A DNA stretch of 64,000 bases from assembly GCF_954871325.1 (NCBI RefSeq), contig NC_088777.1, forward strand, positions 8,347,366 through 8,411,365, written 5' to 3'. Both the position numbers and the translations under genes were made by a program. The notes beneath the pieces are model-generated. The model did not search any database, was not told the origin of the DNA, and was given only the letters and a program-made list of their open reading frames with translations. This DNA comes from Gordionus sp. m RMFG-2023 (taxonomy: Eukaryota; Nematomorpha; Gordioida; Chordodea; Parachordodidae). The stretch's first letter is position 1; each line of letters begins with the position of its first letter. Positions 36,801 through 51,800 of this stretch are shown piece after piece.

Positions 36801-39800
36801 TGTTAAAAAAAAATTTATTTTTTATTGTTGTTTTTTAAAAAATTTGTTATAATAAATTATCAAAAAATATTTTTAATAAATTATCAAAAAATATTTTTAA
36901 TCAATTATTTTATTGAAGAAAATTCATTTTTCCAATAAGAAAAGAATAATTCTGATAAAGAAAAACTTTAAAAAAAAATGAAAAATAAAATAATAGAAGA
37001 AGAAAAAAAAAGTCAACAAATGTGCAAAATTTTATTTTTCTCCCAAATAGCATATCTATTTCACAAATATTTACGAAATTAATTTATATTTTTTTTGCTT
37101 TAAATTTAACTCCGTCCAGATATAACAAACCTGGTTCGGATATTTTTTGAATTATCAAATCCGGCCCGACATTTTTATTTTTTAATCATTTTACGGCGCT
37201 GGCCCCGGAATTTTAAAAATTATCTTTATTTTGAATAATCTTGTGTAGTGTGTTGTAAATATTTCAAAAAGGGAATTTGAAATTACGAACAGTAAATAAA
37301 TTTTCAAACACTCGAGTATATGACATGTACAGCATTTTCAGGGCTAGTTGATTCAGCGGGTGAGTTGTTGCACACTCCTTAACGGATTCCGGCTTTCATG
37401 GCCACCATCCTGTTGTTTATAATTAATAAACACCTTTAGTATTTTTTGTGAGCGTCATATCGGGCGCCTTAACCCAGCGTTTGGTTCATCCCACTTCGCC
37501 AGTTCTGCTTACCAAAAATAACCCACTAGGCGTTCGTATTCGATCGTACGCATCCGGGTTAGTAACGCTGACTTTCTAATGTAATTTTAAAAAATCAATC
37601 CTGGGGGCCGACCGGGTTTTGCAAAAATAATATTTCTAGACGGGCAGTCAGATGGCACAATTTGGCCACGATTCTCGCTGTGTTTACTCTTTCGACTAAA
37701 AAAAAATAAAGAGACAAATAAGCCAAAACATTCAATATGGCCTCTATTACGTTTAACTAAAATTTACACTCTGACTGAAATCTTGGCTGTTAGGAATGAT
37801 ATATAAGAGAGCAAAAAGTGAAGGTTCAGTTAATAGATAATTTTCATTTTCAGGACAGTAAAAGGCTGATTTTGAGGCATAAGGATGTATATATATTTTT
37901 ATTAAATCACCACTAAATTTATTTCACAAAAAAATAATAACTTATGCCAAATTTTGTAAATACATTGATTTGGGTATAATTTATAATATAAAAATAATTT
38001 CAATAGCATCATTGTATGCATTAATATATCTTTCATTGAATTGTGATTATACATCTTCTTGAATGATAGCCTTCTAAAATAAATGACGAAATGAAAATAA
38101 AATGTTTCATGTATTTTATAAAGAATTGGAAGATAATTGTTTATTAATAGTACTTTCTTAGAAACTAAACATCTTAAATGATAGTTATAAACTAATAAAT
38201 AAAAATATGTATTGCGTATGATATGTGTTCTACCTGGAGCTGGGAAATAATTGTTTTGGCTAGAACTTTCGTGACTACATTATCTTATATGATAGACTTG
38301 TAAAATAATAAATGTAAATATGTATTGTGCATCATTTATACTACCTGTAGCTGGAAGACTCTTGGCTATGACTTTCTTAAGTGACTACATCATCTTGTGT
38401 GATAGCTTGTAACATATTAATAAATGTAGATAATACATGCCTGTAATATTTTGTAAAAAAGATAAATTAATGTGATATTTAATGATTACTTTAACTCCTA
38501 TAGTTGCAATGTAAATGCAATCTTTATTACAAAAAAAATAATATTAGAAGAGAATAATCTTCCATTACATGGTTTGTTAGGACATGCATAATATACTATA
38601 TAGCGATTGTAATTTTTTTTAAAAAATGTTTAAGAATTTCTACAAAATCTTTTTCTTAAGCTATATTATAGAAACTTACATTTTTGTTAAAAAAAATTAC
38701 GTTTTTTAGTTCTTTCCTTTTTCCCCCTCTCGGCAATATGTCAAAACGTATAAACATAAAAAAAATCAAAGATATGGGACGATAAGCACAATTCAATGTC
38801 TAATTTTGTACATTCTTTTCTTATATTTTTTGAGAAAATTGGAATAATCATTCTTATTTAAAACACTTTATTTATCCAACGTTTTCATAAACATTATTTT
38901 TAAAATCATAGTATTGTTAATAGTTCAACCCCAATTAACTAATCACATTCATAACATTTAGCCCTATGACATTAGAAAAATGTCAAACCTTTGACATCAA
39001 CAAATTCCCCTTAATTACTAAATACTTATGTTGTTCTATTCAAAAATTTACCGGTATTTTTCAAAATTAACTGGCGAGAGTTACTTTTTTTTACAAATGG
39101 TAACTAGTTGCCGGTTTTGTAGCTGTTATTTTAACAGCACATCCTCTTCTGTCAAATGTCAAATTATATCTATGAGTAGCAGACCAAATTTTATGATTGT
39201 TGTCACTTCTATATATCTAATTGGGCATCTGGCACCGTCAAATAGCAGCAATACACAAAAATATCTAAAAATATGATTATAGATTGTCCTTAAAAGAGTT
39301 AAAATATCAAGAAGGTTCACAGGCTTTTTTAGAGGCTTAGGTTCGGGTGACAATTTTTTTTAACTGTTTCAGTTTAGGCCCGGTAAATAATGGTTAATAC
39401 CGGTTTAACGAGGGAGATGTGCGTGATTTGACATAGATGCGCTAACGATATAATATTAGGATAATTTTACGAAGAAAGAAATAAAATAAACATTGTGTTT
39501 TTGTAAATTTTTAGGCTTGCATAGATGATAATATACTTATGGTAGAATTCCTAATCAAACATGGCGCAAACATTAACCAAGGTGACAATGAGGGCTGGAC
39601 ACCACTGCACGCTGCATCTTCGTGTGGCTTTTTGGAAATAGTACAGTGAGTTCACATATATAATATTTATACGTATATATTGCATGCATTCACAGCCCTG
39701 TAGCCAGAGCCTGTCCACCCGCACCCCCATTTTTAGACCTCTGGCCTAATTTGTTTCTAATGGCTTAAAGCTCCCAAATATACTTTGTCCCCACCCTCTC

Positions 39801-42800
39801 CACCCAACCCTTATCTGAATATTCCTGGCTACCTGGATGACCACCTGCACCCATCTATTAAATAGCTACAAGTTATTACTTTACTTAGGGACTTCTACCC
39901 CCCCCCCCCCTCAACCAATAATGATTTACCCCCTATCCCAACCAAATCAAAATGAAAGAAATAAAAACTACCTCACCCCCTTCAATATCTATAACCGTCT
40001 TGCGTCATACTCCCTTCTCTCATGGTAGAAGTCCTTGACCTTACATGTTTTCCTTAACGTGATTGCAGAATGTATCACATTATTTGTATCCAATATGCAA
40101 TGGCATTTAATAACGATTCTCTCAATCGTAATAAATGGTAATATTTGAATAAATTATTATACAGAAAGTTGCGAATCATGGTCTAACAATTTAAGCCAAG
40201 ATTTTTCCCTCGAAATTATTTCCAGGCGTCTTTGTCTCTAATATGATTTCCCTTAACCGGCAGCCAATATTTTTAAAAGGAAAATCAATATAAAAAAGTG
40301 TCATAATCTCGTTTTCCGAAAAAAAAATTAATAAAAAATTTTTTTTTATTTGGATAGATTATAACAAATAATTACACGCTCTCGTAAAGAATTTTTTTTT
40401 CTTTTTCTTAAAATCAAGGATTTTAAACGCAATTAAAATGAAAATTAGGCTGGTCGTTCGTGCGAAAATTATTTAAAATTTAACGTACTTATAGAGAGTG
40501 TAATAGGATAGATAGGCTTTCTAAAATGCGTTATAATAATTGAAGGACTCCAGTGATTTTTAAATTGTAAGAAAACTTTCTAATGTTCTGACCTCATCAT
40601 TTGATTTAATATGATAAATATGCCTATTCTAAGAGGGAGAAGATGACCCTCACTGACCTTAAAAATCGGGCAGAAAAACTTTTGTCCAATACTAACGGAC
40701 TCCCTTAAAATGTGGCTGAGGGGGGCCAAAGAAAAATTTATTTAATTTGTAAATAACCGCAACGGGACCACGTGATCATTTATAATGCTGTATTTCTTCT
40801 TATTGGCAGAAAATGTATATATAAAATTGATAAATAAAATCGCAATCGCGATGACAATTTTTTTTTTTTTTACGAAGGAAAAATGAAAGATTTATTAAAA
40901 TTTTTAAACGGAACTTATTCCCTACTGAAAATGATTAATTCATGCGATAAATTTTTGCCAAATATTTTTTTTATATTAAAGAAATAAGGGGAAAATTTTG
41001 GTTAATATTTAAAAAAGCATAATTTTGATAGGATCATTTATTAATCGAAAATTCGGCCTATATCTAAGCTAAAATGGTCAAGATGAGAAGATGGTCACCT
41101 TTTCGGAAGTTTTCGGCGTAGTTTTACTAAAATGCTGGTGACTTATTTCCTTTGTTTTAAAAAGGGAACAATTCATCGCTTAAAATAAAACATGGCAAAT
41201 GCTCAATAATTGGACAGGGTTTCGAACAGAACCCAATGCTTTAGAATCTGACAGATCTTCGAACCCACCCAACATTTTTGAGGGTTCGGCAATAATAAAT
41301 TTTTTTTTATTTATTGACAATTTTCTGAATTGAATTAAAAAAGAAAGAATGATACGTTTTTTTTGTTTTAGTACTTTCCCTTTTTGCTATATTCCCTAAC
41401 GTCTCGAAGTACCAATCTTATATTTTCCCTTTTTGAATTCGATAATAAATCACTTCTATTCCATAAGGGTAATTGTTTCGGTAATATGATACTTTATCTG
41501 CCGAGGTTATGGATAAATATTAAATTTTTTTTAGTGACTATCTTTTCCCTTAATAATAATTTAAAAAAAACCATAACTTTTCTGACCAAAATTCAAAATC
41601 GGTATTTCGATTTTGGATGTTTAGAGATCTCATCCTTAAAAATAAAAATATCGAAAAATTAACCTTGTGTTGTAAAAAATTTAAAGAAAAAAAATCTAAC
41701 CAATCTTAATTTTGGCAGATAAAATATATTATACCAATTTATTTTGCTATAATATTAAAGGAAGAAAACCTCCAACTCCTACTTTAAATAAAATGTAGGA
41801 ACTATTTACGCATTCAGTTAAAGAACCAAAATTTTTATAGTGCTAATAAAGCCGGAAAACTATATAATTTATTATTTTTGTTGATCAAAAAATTAAAAGT
41901 CTAAAAAGCTTGGAAAAGTGATAAAATTTAACTCTTTAAACATGAGGGTGTTGTAAATTTAAACACATTTGAAAGCGTTTTTTCTAAAAAAATCGAAACC
42001 TATTAAACTATCAGGGAGCGACTTTGCTGGATTGGTCCTGTAGAAAGACGTTAGATTTTATCCCCCCCCCCCTTCCCTCCATTTCCCAGGGTCTCAGGTT
42101 CTAAACAGAAAATTTTTTCCAGATAACTTTTCGTTTGCCTGAAAGAATTCGATATTTGACGCGGAGTCCCCTCCCTCACTCCCCAAGTTACAAAAAATAG
42201 ACCAATCAAATGCTTATTTTAATTACATAACCTTATATAGTTATTTTAACTTGTAAATTATCATAGATAAAATGTTACATATTTATTCTTAAAATGGTAT
42301 TATAAGATATTTGGTAAAATGCGGGGCCAATATCGCAGCTGTTAATAGCGACGGGGAGTTACCTATCGATATAACTGAATCCCTCGAAATCGAAAAATTT
42401 TTACAATCCGAAATCGACAGGAAAGGTTTTATTTGATTGATGTTGACATTTTTTCTAATATTTTTTGAATATTTTTTTTTTGGTTCAAGAATAAAGGAAG
42501 AGGAAATAAACATATGAATTAACCCTGGTAAGGTAAGTGTAGTTGTGTAATGTCTAAATGCCGGCTTGGCGGGTAAAATTTGAGCCGCTATATTTTCAAG
42601 AAAAGCCCCGAGATCAAAGTGATAATTGCCAATTTTTTTAGTCGGCTATTGGCTTAAACACCTAAAAAAATATAGTAATTACCCAACTCTACTAGTATTA
42701 ATGATTACACCGATTTTATTTTTAAAAGTTTTAAAAAAAACATTTAAAGATGATTAAATTTTTATTTGTACCACCAATATAACGCAATTTTAATTACTCG

Positions 42801-45800
42801 CTACAGAGCATCGCCCTAAGAAAAGAAAGAACAGTTAAAAATGAAAGAAAGAGGGGAATAAAGAGGAACAAACCTCCGCAAATATTCCTTCATAAAATGA
42901 TGCGGATAAAATAGAGAAAAAATTGATATACTAAAAAGCGAGAGGAGTTAATGATTACTTTACTTATGTATAATGAAAGTGAATACGTGGTAAAGTAGAT
43001 AATATGAGGACGATCAACAATTATAAATCTAATTAAAAATGAAATTTCGTTTTCTAAATAATCGCGGCTTAAAGTTCTTTAATCTTATACAACTACGATT
43101 ATTATGTATGTATTAAAATATAAGTATAATGATAATCAATTAATGGCCGGACCACACCTTATCTTTTGTATATATATTAAAGGACAATGAATTATAATTT
43201 ATAATAATATAATTCGATACACCTCGATAATCGCTACGTGAAGTTAACTTGTTCGAAATTTAAGTTCTTTTTTTTCTTTTTTAAAGTTCCCTTAATTTAA
43301 TATATTTATGAATTTCGAACAAAAAAAAATGTCTCTTTATAATTCCCTATTGTTGACCAATTTATCGAAAAAAGATTTTACATTGTATTTGCTTTAAAAA
43401 TTTGTATTAATTCTGGGAGGAATATCAATCCATAGGGATACCTTTTAAAATATCAAAAATGTTTTGGGCTAGTTCAAAATTAAAAATTTCACTGTTGGCA
43501 TTCAAAATAACATTTTTATTTATTTTGAAAGTTCTCTTAATTTTATATATTATGCTAACGAAATTGCGCGAAATATAATCGGAGAAACCAATTATTAATA
43601 AATATCAAAGTTTAATAGAATTCAGCTTTAATATAAAGGAGGATTATTTTGAAATGCTAATTAATTTGAATTGTATTGTTATAAATTATAGACCTTTTTT
43701 CTTTAACTCATAATTCCTAAACTATTTGAGATAATTTGAAAGAGGTTTAAACGAGATAAACCTATGAATAAGGATACCGATTTGAACGAGGGACACCACC
43801 GGGCTCAATTTGACTCAGAGTCGGCTCGACTCGGGTACCCGAGCCGGGCCATATTTTAATATTTTTAAATATACCCGGGCCAGGGCGGGCCTGATATTTT
43901 TTTTAAATAACCTGGCCAGGCCTGGCCTGATATTTTTTAAAAAAATACCCTGACCAGGCCTGGCCTAAAAAATTTCTTTTTCATCTATACTTTTTCTAAG
44001 TACCGTTTTACATTTACAAAATTTATATCAAATTTTTTTTTTCTTCTGATCTTTTTAAATAATTACAAAAACCCGCAGGCATAGTGATGAACGAAGCCCG
44101 TAACGAGGAGATTAACAAAATGACTCGAGACGCTAAACTTTGGATCAGGACCAACGTTATAAGAGACCGCCCTCACCCCAAGACCGGGGCCACTGCACTT
44201 CACGTGGCTTCCGCCAAGGGCTATACCAGCGTTATCGAGTAAACCCACTAAAAATCATGATATGTATTTTTGTATTTGCTATAAGAGAGCAAGGAGTAAT
44301 GAGCCTTACGAATTTGAAAATATATGGACATTGTTAGAAACTAAAATTATACGAGGTTCTGTTGTTATTGAGTTAATTCACAAGAACATATACGAAACCT
44401 TGCGATCTTAAAATCAAACCCTACATTGTCGGCTGGCCTTTTCATTGATAATGAGAAGCTATATAAATTTATTATGAGGGGGGGGGATTTTTCATTTGTA
44501 ACTTCACTGCCGAAGAAAGCTAGACGTAATTTAAGTGAAAGGTTTTTTAAAACAAAATCTCGCTAAAAGGGAATCACTCATTAAATCAAATAGAGTTATT
44601 ATTATTTTTAAATTTTCTTAAAAATATATGAATATAAATAATAAATCAAGATTGCTCTTGGAAGCCGGCGTCAATATAGACGCTCGCGATTACGACGGAT
44701 GGACTCCTCTTCATGCGGCCTGTCATTGGAATCAAAAGGAGGCTGTTAGAACGTTGTTAAACCACGGGGCAGATCCCGGGCTCAAAGATAATTCTGTAAA
44801 TTTTATACTACTCGTTAGTGGAGTTAGAAAGAAAGGAAAGGTGGAATAAAGAAATGTATCGTTGAAAATCAAATAGAAATTTGCATTTTTATTAGCATAT
44901 TTTTTTTAAGTTGGATTACGATCAAATTTTCATCTTTGGTTGTGAAAGGATACGAAAAATATGAAAACGATAATGATAGAGCTAGATAATATGGAAATCA
45001 AATTGTCCATTTATTATAACATACAAGAAATGATAATATAAACTTTTTTAGAAATTTTGATATCTATTTATTTAGAAGATAAATAATAATAAATTATTTT
45101 TTTTAAACCAAAGTCCTTAATACCTGCTGAAGTCGGTGACAACGCTATGGCTCGTTACATGGACGATATCAAAGTATTAAATAATTTGATAACAATTTAG
45201 AACAAAGTTTTTTTTAAAAAAAATAAAATGCAAATAAATCTGAATGTGAGAAAAAGGTAAAAGATGAAATGAAATGAAATAGACGGAAAAAAGGATTTTA
45301 CTAGCGAAACAGCAAATTTTCTTTTTTTAAAAAAAAAAAATTAATGGTTCTAAAATTAAGATTAATTTAAATCACTGCTTATTTTTCGGTAGTTTAAGAA
45401 ATTATAAGCCGGACAATCTATTCTATAGTATCCGTGGGTTCGAATTTTTAAAGAAAACCCGGATTTTTTTTTTAAAAAAAATCGCTTATTATGTTCCTAG
45501 AACTTTTATTTCAAATTTCAAAACATTTTGTTTTTTAATAATGAGCAGTCTTCCATATTGTGTTTATTTCGCTCAAAGGTATCGCTAGAATTGTCAGTTT
45601 GCCGGAGCTCACTGGGTGAACCAATTATTTATCTTTTTAGTTTTTGCTTCAAGATTTGTATTTTTTTAAAAAAAAAATCTTCTCGCGGTTCGCGCCCTCA
45701 ATAGCCCCCATCCTCCACAATGACGCTTCTAACTTCTTAGTTCGCATTAAGCTACACTTAATATATATTTTTTAAAAACATCAATTTATTCTCTTTTCCA

Positions 45801-48800
45801 CAATTCGAAAATATTTTCAGAAAAAGTGGTTGGCTATACTTGAGTTTAGAAAGCGAATGGAATCTAGCTGAAGCCTTACTCTGTATGATTTTAGGTTTTC
45901 CCGGATCATTATGATCCTCAAAGACTCGACTTAAGAAGATTTCGGATGGGACGGTTTGGACTTAAGAAACTTGAAAAATCACTTTTTGATTTGACCGGAC
46001 CACAATTTTGATCACATTTATGAAATGTTTTTCCCTTTTTTGAACGAAGAAATGGTTCATTTTCAAGTAACCGTTGAAAAAAAAGAAAGAAATCGGTTTT
46101 ATTTAAAATTTGGAGCTCCCTTTCCTCTTAAGCGACTTTAGATTACGCTAAAAAAATATAATAATTTTTTTCTTCCTTAACAGAATGAAAACAAACTATG
46201 CAAAGAAAAAATGACAACAATTTTAGCACCCACGAAAACGACCGTCAATATTACTCACAATATTCCCATTAAAAGGTTTCATTTTCATTACAAAAAAATG
46301 AATATTTGTAAAAAGAATCCTCCATTCTTACTCCTTCCTCATTCATTTTTTAAACTATATTATTTAAACTCTTCCTATCTCCCTACCTAAAGCAAACAAG
46401 CGCAACCCCTCGGTGCCGAGAGCGAAACTCATTCCACAACCGTGTCTCGGATGAGCGGAGTCGAAAAACTTCGATTGAATACCGAAGATCACGCTAGCGA
46501 ACGTAACATAAATCTATCGGGCGGAGCCAACAATAAGAAATTTAAAGCGGAAGGTTAGTGTAATTAAATATTCTATAAATTTATTGAGGAATTTTACCAT
46601 CGATCGTTCTGAAATTTCAACCTTACATCAAAATTATTTATATCTTCAATATTAAATGTCTACAAACAATATTTCCCCCCAATTCTCGCAAGGAGGGTCT
46701 AAGTCTAGTCATTTTTTTTAAAAAAAAGTAATTTTAATTGGCCTTATCGTCTTAGTTGGATTGCTTTTATATTAAGAATTCTCTTGACACCTGCCCAACG
46801 GTCTAGAAAAAATAAAAATATTATAAAACAAAATTATGCAGATAAGTAAACCATTATTTATTATTCTTAAAAATAAAACATCATATATTTCAAATAAATA
46901 TCTAACCGATCTAGTACCTCACGAAGAGGAAACAGCTTCTTCCTCGTCAGCATCTTCGTCATCCTTAACTACCTCATCGTCATCAATCGAGTCTGGAAAA
47001 ATAGCGGCGGGCGTCAAGAAATTAAGCCAAAGTTTTTTTTTGTTTTAAAAATAGAAAATTATTTATTGCCCGATTTATATTTATTATAAAGTGTATGGAA
47101 TATATGCACGACATCTACTATCATATCTATAACTTTCGTGTCTATTGATGGGGTGGGAAAGAGTAATAAGGGGCAATACTTCGTAATCGCTTGGTTGCAC
47201 TGCATCTATTTTCGAAAAGATATATTCTCACAAATATCTTCGTATTCACCACCTGTCTTTATTAGAAATGACATTGCTAACCTTGAAATTGAACTCTTCA
47301 GATCTTCCTTCAACACTTTCTGCAAATTCTTTTAATTCAATATAAAAACACAAAATTTTGAAGAAAAATAAACATACAACCTCGTTTGATAAACAATGAT
47401 TTCTCATTTATTCTCGAATTGAAATCTTTAAAGAATTTTTCCATTTTTCTTATGCGTTTATTTAAACTACAGCGAAAAGAACACCCTGCTGGCACTTATA
47501 TATGTCAATAATGCTGTGACATTAACTTTGCGATTATATCACTCATTTCTAATACTTTTTTGTTTATCAAATTAATTTATCAATTATTCAAATTGTATCA
47601 TCGCATATTTTCTTAATATAAACATGATAATTTTTTGACTTTAGTATCATTTTCCTTCAACTTTAAAATGAAAATAATTTTTAAAAATATAAACTTTATT
47701 TATCAGAGTATTTTTTTTTATCGAACTCTGTTATTGATGAATTATTTCATGATTAATGAAACCAAACGCAAAGGACATCATTCTATTGAAAAAAGATTTG
47801 AAGAACATTTTTCAAGATTTTCAATGCCGTTTCTATTAATGACACGTGAATATGCTTAAGTTTGCAGAGATCCATTTTTTGAAAATGGATGGGAACAAAA
47901 ATATGCCGAAAAGCAGTATCTATTGCATATATGTATGGATACCAATTGCACAATTCATTAATTTGATTATTATGGCATAAGATATAGGGTAATATTAATT
48001 GATAACTAATTATAGGGACTAGAGGTCTGCAATACTCTGCCCATCTTGCCGGGCCGGGTCACCTAAAAAATTGGGCCTGGCCGAGCAAAAATATTATTTG
48101 GCCGGATTATTGATAAATTCTGATATTTGATAGAAGTGATAATCCATAAAGTGTAACACATCCCAATTATTATAAATAGTTGTTTATTTTTATATATTTC
48201 GGGTTACTTGTATTTAAAAATAACAGGCTGAGGCAACCTCAACTTTAGTAAAATAAAATTGAAGCAAGGCCGGGTAAAAATTTGGCAGAGTCGGGCAAAG
48301 GCTGAATTCCCGGAGGACTGTGCCTGTTATTTTTAATCATTTTAAAAACTAAGTTAGCTTTTTTAAGTAACACAATCTAACTAATTTGAAAAATTAAAAA
48401 ATGATTGTAAATAATGAAAAATTTGCAACAATTGTGTTAATAATAGAAAACATTCAAAAAACAATGTTTGTTTTTTTCCCTTTTTTCAAAAAAACATAGC
48501 AAATTTTTATTTAATTTTGAAGAAAAAAGTTTTTATGAGCACTAGAGAAAAATAAGAGATTTTGTTTATTTTTATAAAAAAAAATGAAGGGATTATTTAT
48601 AAAATATTAGGAAGATATAAAATTATTAAAATCTTTGCTGAGGTTAGGCTCGGTCTGCATAAGTGACTCTAGCATAACATATAATACTTATCGAGACGGA
48701 CGATTCATACATTATACATGTTAAACAAACATCGCTTTTTTACAAATCAGCTGGTAACTTGCCATTTTGTTTTTCCCATATAATAATTTTTATAAATATT

Positions 48801-51800
48801 TATTGATACACATTTTAAATGAATGAATCATCGATCTAAGTAGTTATTATGTCATTGGGCTCGACTGAGTTATATGCCTAAAGGGCCCTAGATTTTACTA
48901 TCAACTTAATAGATAAAAAAAATTATATCATTATTATAAACAAAAATGGACAGCAAATATCGCGGCAAAAGACGTAGAAAAACCCGAAGTGGCGAAGGTT
49001 AAATACAGCATAACTGCTAAAACTACACCACAACCCACTGTACACGCCACGGAAGAAAAAATTACAAGTACCAAATTTTAATTCATACCTCCAAATGCTG
49101 GAAATTTTTTAAAATTATTATTTTGGGTAATTAAATTCTAAATGCTGTTTTTTGTTGTAGATACTATTTTCACCCCTTTTTATATCCTTATAGGTCAAGG
49201 GCTGAAATAACCTTTAAATATTGGGTACTGTAAATCTAAGAAATTTCACCTAAAGTCGATGAACTTTGAATCATAGCTTATAGAAATATGAGCATGATTT
49301 ATTAGTATTTTTCTTTATCCTTGTTAATCTATTTGTCATATTTTTATAATTTGCCTTGTTTCTATATTGTAACAAATTGTTTTAAACAATTTTATAATCA
49401 ATCCTTATCTTAACAAAAGTTACGAAGCCTAAAATGCTCACCACCATCAACAAAAAAGAAATCGGCAAACCTATCGCCAATAAAGAAACATCGGATTCAG
49501 GCTCAGAATCTGAGGATTCTAGTGAGGCCTCTACTTCCAACACCAGCTCTACGTCCTCGTCCCACCATTCCGACGACCACCTCAAAAAGGGAGAAAATAA
49601 GCTGAACAATGCAGTAAAATTAGCGGATAGTAGGATTGGAGTGGGAAATACTAAGGGTATTATTTACATCATTTTGCGTTTATAATGGGACACTTTGAAA
49701 ATAAAAATTATTAAAATCTAGCACGCGTTAACATATAAAAACAAAGTATGTCGGTATAAATTTAGAATCAGATCGAATGTGAAAGCTTAATATATATGCT
49801 TTGGTTTAAATATTCCATCTTGTATTTTTCGCGATGCATACCAATGCCGTCCCCCAAAGTATATATGCAGCCTTACCCTGCATTCTCAGTTAACGCGAAT
49901 TAGCGGCTAAGTATATAAGAGTGGTAACTGTGAATGCAGGGTAATTTCTTACAGTTAGAGTGAAATCGCGGCGGTGAATACAAAAATATAGCGTTTTATA
50001 TATAGTTCGCGCTAATTATGAATGTAGGGTTAGGAGGAAACTCATTTTCCGTACTCAGCCCGAAAATAAGATTAATTTCATATTTCCAACCCTACCTGAA
50101 AAAAAGATAGTTTCAAACCCAACCCGAACTATTCGAATTTTACTACGGTCCCTCCCTACTTAAAAATAAAAAATATCCACACTTTTCCCACCCCAAGCTA
50201 CGAATCGAGTCGTTGCGTTGAGGTTTGCAGACCCCTTATTCAAAGTAACGCTAAACATATTAAGATATGAAAAAGCGAGTCACATATTCTTTAGAAAAAT
50301 CCTTGCCAGATAGTTGCCAAGGAAATGGCGAAGCTTTATAAGGCTAGCAATAATATGTGCCAACTAAGAACAGCCTCAAAAGAATCGTCATATCAAGTTG
50401 GTAAATTTTATTTATGGGTACCCAGTAGCTTAATTGGTGGGGGGGGCAATACCCTGAAAAATTTAAAGAGCCTCCTGAAGCCCATCGATGGCCTTTTTTT
50501 TAGTATTTATAAATTTCTTGATCTGTCGACATTTTTTTTCCTCTAGTAAGCAATAAACGGCTGTTTTGAACATTCTATTTATTAAATGCAGATTTACGAA
50601 AAGTGCTGTCACCAACTTAAAGTGGTCATCTTTATACAAATATTTGGGGTCATATGTTGTGGCGGAAAAGTTGATAATATGTTCATCTAACTTTACACTA
50701 TTATAATAAAGGAAAAACAATGGATGAAATCCTATTGTCCAGTCATTACAAAAAATCGAATATATTTAAAATATAAGGAAAATTTAGAAAATAAACCTTT
50801 TAATGTTAAAATACATACGAAATCCGCTTCCCATATCAATATGAAGTATTTAAATAGTTGTTTATTGTTTACTAGAGAGAAAGAAACAATAACATACGAG
50901 AAATTTGTGGGAATTTTCAGAAAGAAGGCTGCCGAGAATTTATAATTATATCCGGAAGAGATTTACACGGTCAAGCAGGTAGCTATTTTTGGAGTCCAAT
51001 CTATCCAAAAAAATGGAAAGTGGCTAATTTTTTTTAAGGAATTTCTTTTGTAAGTTAGCTCTCAGATGGCACATTAAATAGTTTTTCACTTTATCCAGTT
51101 TCGTAACTTCTGTGACTATTTGGCATGGATTTGTTAAAGGATTCGCGCTAAGTAATATTTTTCGGGGTTTAGTATTGCTTGAGGTCGTTTTTTAAAAAAA
51201 ATTTTAGAATTAGCCATCACCAAATAAATGTGCATCCGTGTTATTTATATGATTTCCGGGAATATAGAAATAAGCATTTGTTCTGTTTTTGTTTACTTTA
51301 GGAAAGAATAATCGGCGATACTTTTTATTTTAATTATTATCATGTTATGAATGACATGAAGTATATTTTTCTAGCCAAATATACTAATTGTTTTTTTTTA
51401 AATAAATAATTTATAGAGAAATCAACCGTAACCTTTACAGGAACAAGCCCTGTAACTCAGCACCAAAAACCAAGCTCATTTGTAACTCCTCTACAGGCAA
51501 GTGACTTAAATTATACCATTTTTATTTTATAGTTTTATTTTTAAAGGTTTTTCTAATGAAACCCTTCTTGCAGTTTACTTTTTGGTTTTTTAAATATGTC
51601 GTAGGGGTTTAGCAAATTTAGGGCAAAGTTTTATTGACTCGGGTTTTTTTTAGCGAATGCATAAAATTTAAATCATTTATATAGAGCGCTATTTTAAAAA
51701 TCGTAATTCTAATATGTATAGGAAAGTACCTATTAAATTTTAGACAATTTCAGTGAAAAAATTGAATATAAATATAGAGTAATTTAAAGGTTCGCTGAAA

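Noticed and set aside
45829-45900. An extra PPP1R12 exon after TTTTCAG
   Set aside because: A short open stretch exists, but its frame does not join exons 6 and 7 and it resembles nothing in the family.
47635-47859. A gene in intron 9
   Set aside because: The 74-codon frame has no recognisable domain, no splice context and an AT-driven composition. I could not exclude a transposon remnant.
49873-50030. A piggyBac-type element because of TTA/TAA next to CCCT ends
   Set aside because: PiggyBac needs TTAA at both ends; here the sequence is TTAC and GTAA.
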